From assembly GCA_002409745.1 (NCBI GenBank), contig DHOU01000016.1, forward strand, positions 12,566-76,565: a stretch of 64,000 nucleotides of DNA. The letters are read 5' to 3'. Origin of the DNA: Bacteroidales bacterium UBA5382 (GTDB lineage: Bacteria; Bacteroidota; Bacteroidia; Bacteroidales; Dysgonomonadaceae). The first letter of the stretch is position 1, and the number at the start of each line of letters is the position of its first letter. The notes under the pieces are model-generated. The model worked only from the letters and a program-made list of their open reading frames with translations. It made no database searches and had not been told where the DNA came from. Made by a program: the position numbers and the translations under genes. Positions 7,368 through 16,524 of the stretch are shown here, in pieces.

Positions 7368-10300
7368 ATGCCTATAAGACTAATAAAAGTATCTAAAAAT
7401 TTGAATGTAGGAATCAACAGCCTGGTTGAATTTCTGCACAAAAAAGGTGTTGAAATAGAAGCCAACCCGAATGTAAAAATCGAGGATGACCACTATGATA
7501 TGCTGATTGCAGAATTCGGCAAAGACAAAAAGATCCGCACGGAAGCGACCGAAACACGTGAAAAACTCCATCGAAAAGAAGATAACCGCGAAACGGTAGC
7601 CATAGAAGGGTATGAGCTACCCGAACCGGCCCTGAAAAAGAAAACGGAAAAAGAAACGATAAAGACTGAAATACCCAATGAAATGAAGCCGCACTTGAAT
7701 GTCATCGGCAATATCGATTTGGATAATTTAAACAAGAAAAAATCGGACGTAGAAGACGCGCCTCAATCTCAACCCGAACCCGAAGTGGAAGAGGAGAAAG
7801 AAAAGGAAGAAAAAAAACCGGCCGAAACACCGGCGGAGCACTCCGTTGAACCGACCGCCACCCAAGTTGATGCGCAAGAACCGGAAAGGGACGAAAAAAC
7901 CGAAACGATACAAAACGAACAACCGACTCCCGAAGAAATAATACCGGCGCCCGAAAAAATAACGGAAAAACCGGAAATGCCGCAAACTCCCGAACCCGAG
8001 CCTGTAAAGGAAACCATCGTTCCGCCGGCAGAGGAAAAAAAGGAGGAAAAGAAAGAGGAAAAAGCCGAAGAGCTCCCCTCGCCCGATGAAACGCCTGCCG
8101 CCGAACCGGAAAAGGCCGAAGATTCTCCCGTGGAAAAAGAAGCGACTCCGGCGCCCGAAGAAAAGGAAGAGCCACAACAAGAGGATAATCATAAACAAGA
8201 AATAGAACTTACCGAGGTGGAACAACCTTCCCAAGAGAAGACGGAACAAAAAGAGCCGGAGGAAATCTTCCGGATCCATCAGAACAAGCCTGAAGCGAAG
8301 ATTGTCGTAAAAGGGACGATCGATCTGAATTCCATAAACGATAAAACGCGCCCTCCCCGCAAATCGAAAGCGCAGCGCAAAAAAGAACGACTCGAACGCG
8401 AGCAAAAAGAACTCGACAATAAGAAGTTGAGAGACGAAAAAGTGAAACTGCTCAAGAAAGAGGCCATCGATGAAAATAAAAAGAAGGGGGCCGATGAAGG
8501 CGACGGCACGGACGCTAAAAAGAAAAAGCGGAAACGTATCCGCACGGGTAAAGTCAATATTGAAAAGCCCGGCAACCTCGACGCATCGCAACGCGGCGGC
8601 GAACGGAAGTTTTTACTGAAAAAACCGGTAAGGGCCGAGATTAGCGACGATGATGTGCAAAAGCAAATAAAAGAAACATTAGCCCGCCTGACAGAGAAAA
8701 AGGGAGGAAAAGGCGGCGCAAAATACCGCCGGGAAAAGCGCGAATCCATGGCTCAGAAACATGAGTTGGAGAAAAACCAGCGCGAGAAAGAAAGCCTCAT
8801 CCTGCAATTGACCGAATTCGTGACGGCAAACGACTTAGCCAACCTGATGAACGTTCCGGTGACGGATATTATCTCCACTTGTATGAGTCTCGGAGTGATG
8901 GTGGCTATTAACCAACGCCTCGATGCGGAAACGATTAATATTGTAGCGGAGGAATTCGGGTTTAAAACGAAATATGTCAGCGCCGACGTCATCGACGTGC
9001 TCGATGAAGAAGAGGATGATGCGGAAGACTTGAAACCCAGGCCGCCCATCGTTACGGTAATGGGACACGTAGACCACGGTAAGACCTCGCTGCTCGACAA
9101 TATCCGCAAAACGAACGTCATCGCAGGCGAAGCGGGCGGTATCACCCAGCATATCGGCGCATACAACGTACAGTTGAAAGACGGACGCAGGATTACGTTC
9201 CTCGATACTCCCGGCCACGAAGCCTTTACGGCGATGCGGGCGCGCGGAGCGAAGGTTACGGACGTGGCAATCATTATTGTCGCGGCCGACGACAACGTGA
9301 TGCCTCAAACGGTGGAAGCGATCAACCATGCGGCCGCCGCCGGAGTGCCCATCGTGTTTGCCATCAATAAAATCGATAAACCGGGAGCCAATCCCGACAA
9401 AATAAAAGAGCGGCTTGCCGAAATGAACTATCTGGTGGAGGAATGGGGCGGTAAATACCAGTCGCAGGATATCTCCGCCAAGCAGGGCATCGGCGTGGAA
9501 GATCTGCTCGAAAAGGTATTGCTCGAAGCCGACTTGTTGGAGCTACACGCCAATCCCGACCGGGCAGCCAAAGGCTCCATCATTGAGTCGTCGCTCGACA
9601 AGGGACGCGGATACGTCGCCACGGTGCTGGTCGAAAACGGCACTCTCCGCCAAGGAGACATACTGCTGGCGGGAGCTTACTTCGGCCGCGTCAAGGCAAT
9701 GTTCAACGAACGGAACCAACGCATCGAAGAGGCGGGTCCTTCGGCGCCGGCCCTTGTATTGGGACTGAACGGCGCCCCGCAGGCCGGCGACAAATTCAAT
9801 GTCCTGGAGTCGGAGCAAGAAGCCCGCAGCATTGCCACGCGCCGCGAACAGTTGCAGCGCGAACAGTCCATCCGCACGCAAAAGATGCTTACGCTCGACG
9901 ACATCGGCCGCCGCATCGCCATCGGCAACTTCCAACAATTGAACATCATTGTGAAGGGAGACGTAGACGGCTCCGTGGAAGCGCTATCGGATTCGCTCAT
10001 CCGGCTTTCAACCCCGCAAATCGAAGTCAATGTCATCCATAAAGCCGTCGGACAGATATCCGAGTCGGATATTTCGCTGGCCGCCGCATCGGACGCCATC
10101 ATCATCGGGTTCCAGGTGCGTCCGTCGCTCAATGCGCGCAAAGAGGCGGAGAAAGAAGGCGTCGACATCCGTCTGTATTCCATCATTTACGATGCAATCG
10201 AACAGGTAACGGCGGCTATGGAAGGAATGCTTTCGCCGGAAATCAAAGAAGAGATTACCGGGAATGCCGAAGTGCTCGAAGTCTTCAAAATATCGAAGGT

Positions 10301-10544
10301 GGGTACGGTTGCCGGTTGTATGGTAAGGGACGGAAAGATAAAACGTTCGAACAAAGTACGGCTTATTCGCGACGGAATCGTTATCTTTACCGGCGAATTC
10401 GAATCGCTGAAACGTTTCAAAGAAGATATAAAGGAAGTATCTTCGGGATACGAATGCGGTATCACCATCCACAACTTCAACGATATCAAAGTCGGCGATG
10501 TGGTGGAGGCGTACGAAGAAATAGAAGTGAAAAAAACGTTGTAA
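7368..10544 (+). CDS. infB: Translation initiation factor IF-2
   Basis: GTPase that brings initiator tRNA to the 30S subunit. It has an N-terminal IF2_N-like domain, then a very long low-complexity region of Glu/Lys/Pro (about residues 75-480), then the G domain with GHVDHGKT (566-573), DTPGHEAF and NKIDKP, followed by the beta-barrel and C-terminal fMet-tRNA-binding domains. At 1058 residues it is on the long side, as is common in Bacteroidetes because of the charged linker. Confidence 0.97.
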   Translation: MPIRLIKVSKNLNVGINSLVEFLHKKGVEIEANPNVKIEDDHYDMLIAEFGKDKKIRTEATETREKLHRKEDNRETVAIEGYELPEPALKKKTEKETIKTEIPNEMKPHLNVIGNIDLDNLNKKKSDVEDAPQSQPEPEVEEEKEKEEKKPAETPAEHSVEPTATQVDAQEPERDEKTETIQNEQPTPEEIIPAPEKITEKPEMPQTPEPEPVKETIVPPAEEKKEEKKEEKAEELPSPDETPAAEPEKAEDSPVEKEATPAPEEKEEPQQEDNHKQEIELTEVEQPSQEKTEQKEPEEIFRIHQNKPEAKIVVKGTIDLNSINDKTRPPRKSKAQRKKERLEREQKELDNKKLRDEKVKLLKKEAIDENKKKGADEGDGTDAKKKKRKRIRTGKVNIEKPGNLDASQRGGERKFLLKKPVRAEISDDDVQKQIKETLARLTEKKGGKGGAKYRREKRESMAQKHELEKNQREKESLILQLTEFVTANDLANLMNVPVTDIISTCMSLGVMVAINQRLDAETINIVAEEFGFKTKYVSADVIDVLDEEEDDAEDLKPRPPIVTVMGHVDHGKTSLLDNIRKTNVIAGEAGGITQHIGAYNVQLKDGRRITFLDTPGHEAFTAMRARGAKVTDVAIIIVAADDNVMPQTVEAINHAAAAGVPIVFAINKIDKPGANPDKIKERLAEMNYLVEEWGGKYQSQDISAKQGIGVEDLLEKVLLEADLLELHANPDRAAKGSIIESSLDKGRGYVATVLVENGTLRQGDILLAGAYFGRVKAMFNERNQRIEEAGPSAPALVLGLNGAPQAGDKFNVLESEQEARSIATRREQLQREQSIRTQKMLTLDDIGRRIAIGNFQQLNIIVKGDVDGSVEALSDSLIRLSTPQIEVNVIHKAVGQISESDISLAAASDAIIIGFQVRPSLNARKEAEKEGVDIRLYSIIYDAIEQVTAAMEGMLSPEIKEEITGNAEVLEVFKISKVGTVAGCMVRDGKIKRSNKVRLIRDGIVIFTGEFESLKRFKEDIKEVSSGYECGITIHNFNDIKVGDVVEAYEEIEVKKTL

Positions 10545-10570
10545 AACGTTTTGATATTAGTTTGTAACCA

Positions 10571-10676
10571 GTTGACATTGTAATTTTATATCATCCTACC
10601 TTGATGTCGGTCGCATCTGTTACCACACGTAACAGATGCGGCCAGAACACACGGAAGGATAATTACAATCGCCAAC
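10571..10676. other. Large multi-tier stem-loop downstream of infB
   Basis: Nested complementary arms surround a small loop: a 12-bp perfect core cgcatctgttac (10612-10623) / gtaacagatgcg (10629-10640), extended by a GU and two GC pairs to 10609-10643; then atcct (10593-10597) / aggat (10656-10660); attgtaatt (10577-10585) / aattacaat (10661-10669); and gttg (10571-10574) / caac (10673-10676). No U-run follows, so it is not a plain intrinsic terminator. It could be a structured RNA, an mRNA 3'-end stabiliser or a palindromic repeat unit. Confidence 0.7.
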
Positions 10677-10736
10677 TCGGGTTACGGGGATTCAAAATTT
10701 AAGATTCGAGATTTAAGATTATAAAACAAAACGGTT

Positions 10737-11258
10737 ATGACAAGAAAAATGATCTTTAGCCTTTGTGTATTTATTTTTTCGCTGAGTGTGGCCGCTTTTT
10801 CACAGGTAACGCCTGTCACGGTTGCCTATGTTAATACGACCGAACTCCTGAACGCATTACCCGAAAAGGAGCAAGCCACCCAACAACTGACGGCCTTAAG
10901 CGAAAGCTATAAAAAGGAATTGGAAGTGATACAAAACGATTACAACAAAAAGTATTCGGACTATATCACCTATCAGAGTAACCTGGCGGAGAACATCAAG
11001 TTGCGCAGAATGCAGGAACTTACTGAACTGGAAAAGCATATGCAGGAGTTCATGCAATTGGCTCAACGCGATATCGAAGAACAGGAAAAAGTGCTGTTGC
11101 AGCCGCTGAAGCAAAAGATAACCGATGCCATCCGCATCGTCGGAATCGAACAAAACTTCACGGTGATCTACGACCTGGCGAATCCGGGCATTGCTTTTTT
11201 AGCTCCGTCGGCTGTCGATGCCAATCCTTATGTAAGGCAGAAGCTGGGTATCCGGTAA
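10737..11258 (+). CDS. OmpH/Skp-family periplasmic chaperone
   Basis: Periplasmic chaperone of the Skp family that holds unfolded outer-membrane proteins. It has a signal peptide (residues 1-23, ending near AAFSQ), a short beta segment (VTVAYVNTTELLNALPE) and then a long helical region that forms the coiled-coil tentacles, ending in a strand (FTVIYDLANPGIAFL). 173 residues is normal. It is separated from infB by the large stem-loop at 10571-10676. Confidence 0.9.
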   Translation: MTRKMIFSLCVFIFSLSVAAFSQVTPVTVAYVNTTELLNALPEKEQATQQLTALSESYKKELEVIQNDYNKKYSDYITYQSNLAENIKLRRMQELTELEKHMQEFMQLAQRDIEEQEKVLLQPLKQKITDAIRIVGIEQNFTVIYDLANPGIAFLAPSAVDANPYVRQKLGIR

Positions 11259-11303
11259 GAAGACAAGGAGACGGGGAGAGCGAGGGACAAGGAGAAGAGA
11301 TAG

Positions 11304-11380
11304 TGCTTCGCGATTGGGGCTTCGCCCGATACGCCTTCGGCGGATAAGGTTGCGCGATAAGGGCTGTAAGCCCGGTATGC
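11304..11380. repeat. Dispersed GCGCGATA-type palindromic repeat, copies 2 and 3
   Basis: Two adjacent units, gcgattggggcttcgcccgata and, further on, gcgcgataagggct-gtaa-gcccggta, each contain a short GC-rich hairpin (gggc/gccc, gggct/agccc). They resemble the segment at 5131-5212. They sit between the ompH-like gene and murI, after a short purine-rich gacaaggagac stretch. Confidence 0.5.
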
Positions 11381-11411
11381 GAACTCGTGGCTCATGGTTT
11401 CTTAGGATAAT

Positions 11412-12269
11412 ATGACAGAAAAAAAACAATCACTACCGGTAAACGGCGCAATAGGCGTTTTCGATTCGGGATACGGCGGCCTGACCGTGCTCTCGGAAAT
11501 AAAGGCCTTATTGCCGCAATACGATTACGTCTATTTGGGAGACAACGCACGGGCGCCTTACGGCGGTCGCTCATTCGACTTGGTATACCAATTTACGCTC
11601 GAAGCGGTACAGTGGTTCTTCGCACAAGGATGCCCGTTGGTCATTCTGGCCTGCAACACAGCTTCAGCGAAAGCGCTGCGAACCATTCAACAGATCGACC
11701 TCCCCCATATCGATGCACAACGCCGTGTGCTGGGAGTGATCCGGCCGACGGCTGAATCGGTGGCGCAACTCACGCATAACGGACACGTCGGCGTGTTGGG
11801 CACGGAAGGAACCATACAATCGGAATCGTATATAATGGAAATCCGCAAGTTGCATCCGCAACTGACCGTTACCGGCGAAGCTTGCCCCATGTGGGTGCCG
11901 TTGGTGGAAAACCGGGAATACGACAAACCCGGGGCGGACTATTTCGTACAACAATATATCGAACGGTTGCTGGAAAAAGATCCGCAGATCGACACGATCA
12001 TTTTAGGCTGTACGCATTATCCGCTCTTATGGGATAAAATACGGCGCTTCACGCCCCAAGGAATACAACTGATGTCGCAAGGAAAGTACATCGCGGAGAG
12101 CCTGAAAGATTACCTGCGCCGCCATCCCGAAATGGAAGTCCGCTGCACTAAAAATGCGACGGTCGATTATTATACCACCGAATCGCCTGAAAAGTTCCGG
12201 CGCTCGGCCTCCCTGTTTTTACAGGAAGACATTCACGCACAAAAAGCACTAATGGAATCTAACCGATGA
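11412..12269 (+). CDS. murI: Glutamate racemase
   Basis: Makes D-glutamate for peptidoglycan. The two catalytic cysteines are in ACNTAS (Cys81) and GCTHYP (Cys200), and the substrate loop FDSGYGGLT (Asp18) is present. 285 residues is a typical length. The stop overlaps the start of the cvpA-like gene by 4 bp (ATGA), so the two are translationally coupled. Confidence 0.96.
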   Translation: MTEKKQSLPVNGAIGVFDSGYGGLTVLSEIKALLPQYDYVYLGDNARAPYGGRSFDLVYQFTLEAVQWFFAQGCPLVILACNTASAKALRTIQQIDLPHIDAQRRVLGVIRPTAESVAQLTHNGHVGVLGTEGTIQSESYIMEIRKLHPQLTVTGEACPMWVPLVENREYDKPGADYFVQQYIERLLEKDPQIDTIILGCTHYPLLWDKIRRFTPQGIQLMSQGKYIAESLKDYLRRHPEMEVRCTKNATVDYYTTESPEKFRRSASLFLQEDIHAQKALMESNR

Positions 12270-12808
12270 ATTGGCTCGATTTTACCACCGGCGTATTTTT
12301 ACTGATTGCCTTGATTAACGGTTACCGCAAGGGATTGATCAACCAGGCGATCGTATTGGCGACCGTCATCTTGTCGGCTGTTTTCGGAGGGAAAGCGGCG
12401 AAGATGCTCCTGCCGGAAGTGACGCGGCTGATCGACGTGGCGCCCAATGTCGCGCATGTGCTCTCGTACGTGTTCGCCTTTATCGGTATCGCTATCGTCA
12501 TTTCACTGATCGGCAGGCTGATCGAAAGGTTTATCGAAGTCATCCATCTGAGTTCCATCAACCGGATGTTGGGTAGCGTGCTCGCCGTCGCCAGCACGAT
12601 GGTCGTACTGAGCATTTTCTTAAACCTGGTCTTGATGCTCGATACACAAGAGAATGTCATCAAAAGCAAGACCAAGGAAGAGTCGTTCTTTTTTAATCGT
12701 GTGGAAGCGGTAGTACCGGCAATCGTTCCCTATCTCAACAAAGATGTGTGGGAGGAATATATCCCCGAACGATACCGGAAAGAAGTTGAAAAAAAGTATG
12801 AAGTATGA
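12266..12808 (+). CDS. CvpA-family inner-membrane protein
   Basis: Integral membrane protein with four predicted hydrophobic segments (about residues 6-22, 28-45, 65-85 and 103-125) followed by a soluble C-terminus, as in CvpA. CvpA homologues are needed for colicin V export in E. coli and for envelope stress tolerance elsewhere; the role here is not known. It overlaps murI by 4 bp. Confidence 0.87.
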   Translation: MNWLDFTTGVFLLIALINGYRKGLINQAIVLATVILSAVFGGKAAKMLLPEVTRLIDVAPNVAHVLSYVFAFIGIAIVISLIGRLIERFIEVIHLSSINRMLGSVLAVASTMVVLSIFLNLVLMLDTQENVIKSKTKEESFFFNRVEAVVPAIVPYLNKDVWEEYIPERYRKEVEKKYEV

Positions 12809-12814
12809 GGGAGG

Positions 12815-12872
12815 AAGGAGGAACTGCTCATCCATCATCCATCATCCATCATACTTCATACATCATACATCA
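12815..12872. repeat. Heptamer tract (ccatcat/catacat)
   Basis: 7-bp repeats of ccatcat and cttcata/catcata between the cvpA-like gene and psd. Confidence 0.8.
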
Positions 12873-12885
12873 TAATTGATTATAC

Positions 12886-13572
12886 ATGAGAATTCATCGC
12901 GAAGGAAGGAAACAGGTAATAGGGGGATTGGCAGGCATGGCCTTGCTGAATGCCGGGTTATTTTATTTCCTCTCGTCCCTTGTTGTGCCGGTCATAGTCC
13001 TGTGCCTGTCATTGTTCGGGGCCTATACGCTCATCTCGTTCTACAAGGAGCCGCACAAACCGGCGCCGCCACGCAGGGAGGGATATATCAATTCGCCCAA
13101 CGACGGCAAGGTAGTGGCTATCGAACGGGTGTTCGAGAAAGACTTTCTGCAAACCCATTGCATACAGATTTCCGTATATATGACCTTTTTCAACGCCCAT
13201 TCCAATTGGGTGCCCGTCACGGGAAAGGTAACGCACGTGTCTCACCGAGCGGGCAATTATCATCTGGCATACCTTCCCAAGTCGAGTTGCGAGAACGAGC
13301 ACTCGAACATTGTGATCGTCCCGCCGCAAGGACCGCCGATCCTCACGCGTCAGATTGCAGGCGCTTTCGCCCGAAGGATTGTCACGTATCTTCACGAGGG
13401 ACAAGAAGTCATAAGCGGCGAACCGTTAGGGTTCATCAAATTCGGCTCGCGCATGGATGTCTTCATCCCCGAGGATAGCGAAGTGCTGGTCAAGATTGGC
13501 GATCAGGTGCGGGCGAACAAAACGTACCTGGCACGACTAAACAATGCACAATGGACAATTAACAATGGATAA
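12886..13572 (+). CDS. psd: Phosphatidylserine decarboxylase family protein
   Basis: Pyruvoyl enzyme converting phosphatidylserine to phosphatidylethanolamine at the inner membrane. It is the short (228-residue) form with one or two N-terminal membrane segments (about residues 11-52). The self-cleavage site Gly187-Ser188 lies in GFIKFGSRMDVF, and an upstream SPNDGKV motif carries the conserved Asp. It is followed by pssA, which makes its substrate. The last codons run into a heptamer tract. Confidence 0.94.
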   Translation: MRIHREGRKQVIGGLAGMALLNAGLFYFLSSLVVPVIVLCLSLFGAYTLISFYKEPHKPAPPRREGYINSPNDGKVVAIERVFEKDFLQTHCIQISVYMTFFNAHSNWVPVTGKVTHVSHRAGNYHLAYLPKSSCENEHSNIVIVPPQGPPILTRQIAGAFARRIVTYLHEGQEVISGEPLGFIKFGSRMDVFIPEDSEVLVKIGDQVRANKTYLARLNNAQWTINNG

Positions 13573-13577
13573 TACAC

Positions 13578-13640
13578 AATGCCGGTGACCGATGACTGGA
13601 GACTTGTGACTGGAGACCGGAGACCGGAGACCAGTGACTA
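13578..13640. repeat. Heptamer tract (ggtgacc/ctggaga/ccggaga)
   Basis: 7-bp units of the gactgga/gaccgga class between psd and pssA, in the same orientation relative to transcription as the other tracts. Confidence 0.8.
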
Positions 13641-13653
13641 AAAACAAACAAAA

Positions 13654-14361
13654 ATGAAACATCTTCCGAACATACTTACCTTGAGCAACTTGTTTTCGGG
13701 ATGCATCGCTACGGTGATGGCTTTTCAAGGGGACTTTAAAGCGGTGGTGATCTGGGTGATCGTGGCGGCGGTATTCGATTTCTTCGACGGCTTTGCCGCA
13801 CGCTTGCTACACGCGCCCTCGGCGATAGGCAAAGAACTCGACTCGCTGGCCGATGTCATCAGCTTCGGACTGGCGCCGGCAAGTGCGGTATTCGTATTAC
13901 TGCGCGACTTTACGCTTTACCCGGCTTTCGTCGCACCGCTGGAAACGATCATTCCTTACGCGGCCTTCCTTATTCCGGTGTTTTCGGCCTTGAGGCTGGC
14001 TAAATTCAACATCGACGAACGGCAAACAACCGGCTTTATAGGCCTCCCTACTCCCGCCAACGGACTGTTTTGGATAAGCTATTGCTTCGGCGTACAACCC
14101 CTGGCCTACCTGCATCCGTCGCTGTTCTATTCCACTATCGGCTTTATCTTGGTGCTCTCGCTCTTGATGGTCGCCGAAATACCCATGTTCTCCCTGAAAG
14201 TGAAAAAGCTGCGCTTGAAAGGCAATGAGCGGCAGGTATTGCTCATTGTCTTGACAATCGCCTTTGTCGCCCTTTGGGGCATTATCGGCATCGCTTGGGG
14301 CATGCTGGCCTATATCGCCATCTCCCTGATGACGCAATCATACAGGCCGGAGAATCGTTAA
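13654..14361 (+). CDS. pssA: CDP-diacylglycerol-serine O-phosphatidyltransferase
   Basis: Inner-membrane enzyme that makes phosphatidylserine from CDP-diacylglycerol and serine. The CDP-alcohol phosphatidyltransferase signature is visible at about residues 46-71 (DFFDGFAAR, then GKELDSLAD). Multiple membrane helices fill the rest of the 235 residues. Together with psd it forms the phosphatidylethanolamine branch. Confidence 0.95.
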   Translation: MKHLPNILTLSNLFSGCIATVMAFQGDFKAVVIWVIVAAVFDFFDGFAARLLHAPSAIGKELDSLADVISFGLAPASAVFVLLRDFTLYPAFVAPLETIIPYAAFLIPVFSALRLAKFNIDERQTTGFIGLPTPANGLFWISYCFGVQPLAYLHPSLFYSTIGFILVLSLLMVAEIPMFSLKVKKLRLKGNERQVLLIVLTIAFVALWGIIGIAWGMLAYIAISLMTQSYRPENR

Positions 14362-14439
14362 ATAATCAAAAGCATTGATCTGCATTCTATTATTCATTGT
14401 ATCTTTACTCTCGGATAACTGAAAACTTAAAACAACGAT

Positions 14440-14694
14440 ATGGGATTTATACTTAAAATTATCTTATTCTTTATTGTCATCTCCTTTCTTTTCAGGGCTT
14501 TTTTCGCATGGGTTTCCCATATTGCCGGCAAAAAGAGTACGCCTCCGGGCACGCGCCAACAGAGCCGCCCGTCGCCCTCCGAACCCGAAACGCAGGAAGA
14601 GCGCATCATCTCTTATCAGAAGAAAAGTTTCGAAACCACCGAAGCGGAAGATGTCGACTTCGTAGAAATAAAAGACCGAGACAAAGAACAATAG
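14440..14694 (+). CDS. Small membrane-anchored protein (DUF4834-like)
   Basis: An 84-residue protein with one N-terminal hydrophobic helix (IILFFIVISFLFRAFFAWV) followed by a polar, Pro/Ser/Glu-rich tail ending EIKDRDKEQ. Size and layout match the DUF4834 family of Bacteroidetes, which has no known function. It follows pssA by 78 bp and is convergent with the LytTR regulator. Confidence 0.7.
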   Translation: MGFILKIILFFIVISFLFRAFFAWVSHIAGKKSTPPGTRQQSRPSPSEPETQEERIISYQKKSFETTEAEDVDFVEIKDRDKEQ

Positions 14695-14753
14695 AGCCGA
14701 GATGTCGTTGCGGACTTAACCCGCAGTCCCCTGATAAAATGACATTACTTCAC

Positions 14754-15470
14754 CTATTCCTTTTTCATCAAATCGGTAAAAAACAGTTCGCGGTATGACT
14801 CTCCGATGGCAATTTCATAATCCTCGATAAAGACATCGTTGTTATCGAACGAGTCGATATGCTCCTTATTCACAATAGACGAACGGTTAACGCGCAAAAA
14901 TACACGTTGAGGTAACAACTCATGAATACCCTTGATGTTCAACCGGGTGATCAGCCGCCTGTTTTGCAACTGAATAACGACATAGTCCTTCAATCCTTCG
15001 ATGAACAGGATTTCGTCAAACCGTACTTTAAAAAAACGCCGTTCAGACCGGATAAAAATGTGGTGTTCTCCAGTATTTTCCACCGCAGTCCGCTGTTCCT
15101 CGGCCATCAGGAGTTGATGGTAGCCGATGGCTTTATCCACAGCTTTACGAAAGCGTGTTCCATCAATAGGTTTTACAAGATAATCCACCGCATCCACTTC
15201 GTAACTGTCGACGGCATATTCGGAAAAAGCGGTAGTAAAGATGACCAGAGTCTGACGGGGAATGCTGCGGGCAAACTCCAAGCCGTTGACACCCGACATT
15301 TGAATATCCAGAAAGACTAAATCCACCGCATGGTTTTCCATAAACAGTGAAGCCGATTCGGCGCTGTTGAACTCGCCCGTCAATTCCAATTGAGGAATCC
15401 CAATAAGGCTCTTTTTTATTCCGATGCGGGCAATAGGCTCATCGTCAACAATAATACACTTCATTTTCAT
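14754..15470 (-). CDS. LytTR-family response regulator
   Basis: Two-component regulator: receiver domain (residues 1-120, phospho-acceptor Asp55 in LVFLDIQMSG, acidic pocket DDE at 9-11) and C-terminal LytTR DNA-binding domain (about 138-238, with FLRVNRSSIVNKEHI). LytTR regulators usually bind direct repeats and control envelope or extracellular functions. It overlaps the upstream kinase gene by 26 bp and is the last gene of a three-gene operon with that kinase and its degenerate homologue. Confidence 0.94.
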   Translation of the reverse strand: MKMKCIIVDDEPIARIGIKKSLIGIPQLELTGEFNSAESASLFMENHAVDLVFLDIQMSGVNGLEFARSIPRQTLVIFTTAFSEYAVDSYEVDAVDYLVKPIDGTRFRKAVDKAIGYHQLLMAEEQRTAVENTGEHHIFIRSERRFFKVRFDEILFIEGLKDYVVIQLQNRRLITRLNIKGIHELLPQRVFLRVNRSSIVNKEHIDSFDNNDVFIEDYEIAIGESYRELFFTDLMKKE

Positions 15471-16524
15471 CGAGTTTAATCTGTAAATTCACCGTATACA
15501 CCGTCACTCTATCTTTAATCGTCAAGATGTAACGTTGAGGAAACAACAATTCGAGGCGGCGTTGTATATTGGCCAATCCCAAGCCACTACTCTCATGAGC
15601 CACAGAACAAATCCGCTTGGAATTTTCACAAACAAAATGCAGACCGCCTTCAATCCAATCGAACGAAAGGTGCACATAGGCTTCCATCCCATCTGTATTA
15701 TGTTTTACGGCATTTTCCACAAAAGGGATAAAGAGCAAAGGAGGAATACGGACTTCTTCGGGTAGGCTTTTTTGCTCGACGGTATAGTCAAAATGATCAC
15801 GCCGTGTTTTTTCCAGCTCCAGAAAATCCGTCAGAAAGGCGATATCGGAGGCCAACAGCACATGGTCGCGGCCACTGTCTTCAAATTGATAACGCAAAAG
15901 GTCGTCAAGGCGGGAAAGGATATGGGAAGACAAGCTGGGATTTTCTTCCGCCATAATATTTGCGTTGTTCAACATATTGAAAAGGAAATGCGGATTGATT
16001 TGGCTTTTCAGATATTGCAATTCCGACTGCAACGCGGCGGTTTGCAACTCATTTCTCCGATGCCCGTAACGTAACCAATAGCGGAAGAACAAAGCAGCCG
16101 AACTCCCAGCAATCAACAGGCCAATGGAAAAGACCGACGAAAACAATGTGAGCAAAATCGCCGATATATCGCGTCCTCTTACCGGCCCTTCAGAATCCTC
16201 AAACAGCGATTGTATCACGACGGCGATTAAAAGAATGACAGCAATTAAGACTATGACCGAAAGGAGATATCTCACCATCTTATTTTTTATGAGAAACCGG
16301 GGTGCCAGCCAATATATATTGATATACACCAACAAATTGATGATAAAATAATACCCTATCCATCCGTAAAACCGCCCGGAAGAGAAATTGACATCTCCGA
16401 ATCCGTCAATCAAACTACTGAAACTAATCAGAAGAATCATTCCTTGCAACAACACATGCCGAAGAAGCCGGTTTCGTGGATTCAAGAGGAAATCGCTTAT
16501 TCTAAACTCATGAGTGTCAATCAT
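15445..16524 (-). CDS. LytS-type membrane sensor histidine kinase (intact)
   Basis: Four hydrophobic helices fill the first ~150 residues, with no separate sensor domain. A His_kinase (PF06580-type) core follows with phospho-acceptor His179 in QINPHFLFN, an N-box (PFVENAVKHN) and a G-box (GLGLANIQRR). The 359 residues are complete. It overlaps the response regulator by 26 bp and the pseudokinase gene by 8 bp, so all three products are likely made together. Confidence 0.94.
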   Translation of the reverse strand: MIDTHEFRISDFLLNPRNRLLRHVLLQGMILLISFSSLIDGFGDVNFSSGRFYGWIGYYFIINLLVYINIYWLAPRFLIKNKMVRYLLSVIVLIAVILLIAVVIQSLFEDSEGPVRGRDISAILLTLFSSVFSIGLLIAGSSAALFFRYWLRYGHRRNELQTAALQSELQYLKSQINPHFLFNMLNNANIMAEENPSLSSHILSRLDDLLRYQFEDSGRDHVLLASDIAFLTDFLELEKTRRDHFDYTVEQKSLPEEVRIPPLLFIPFVENAVKHNTDGMEAYVHLSFDWIEGGLHFVCENSKRICSVAHESSGLGLANIQRRLELLFPQRYILTIKDRVTVYTVNLQIKLDENEVYYC

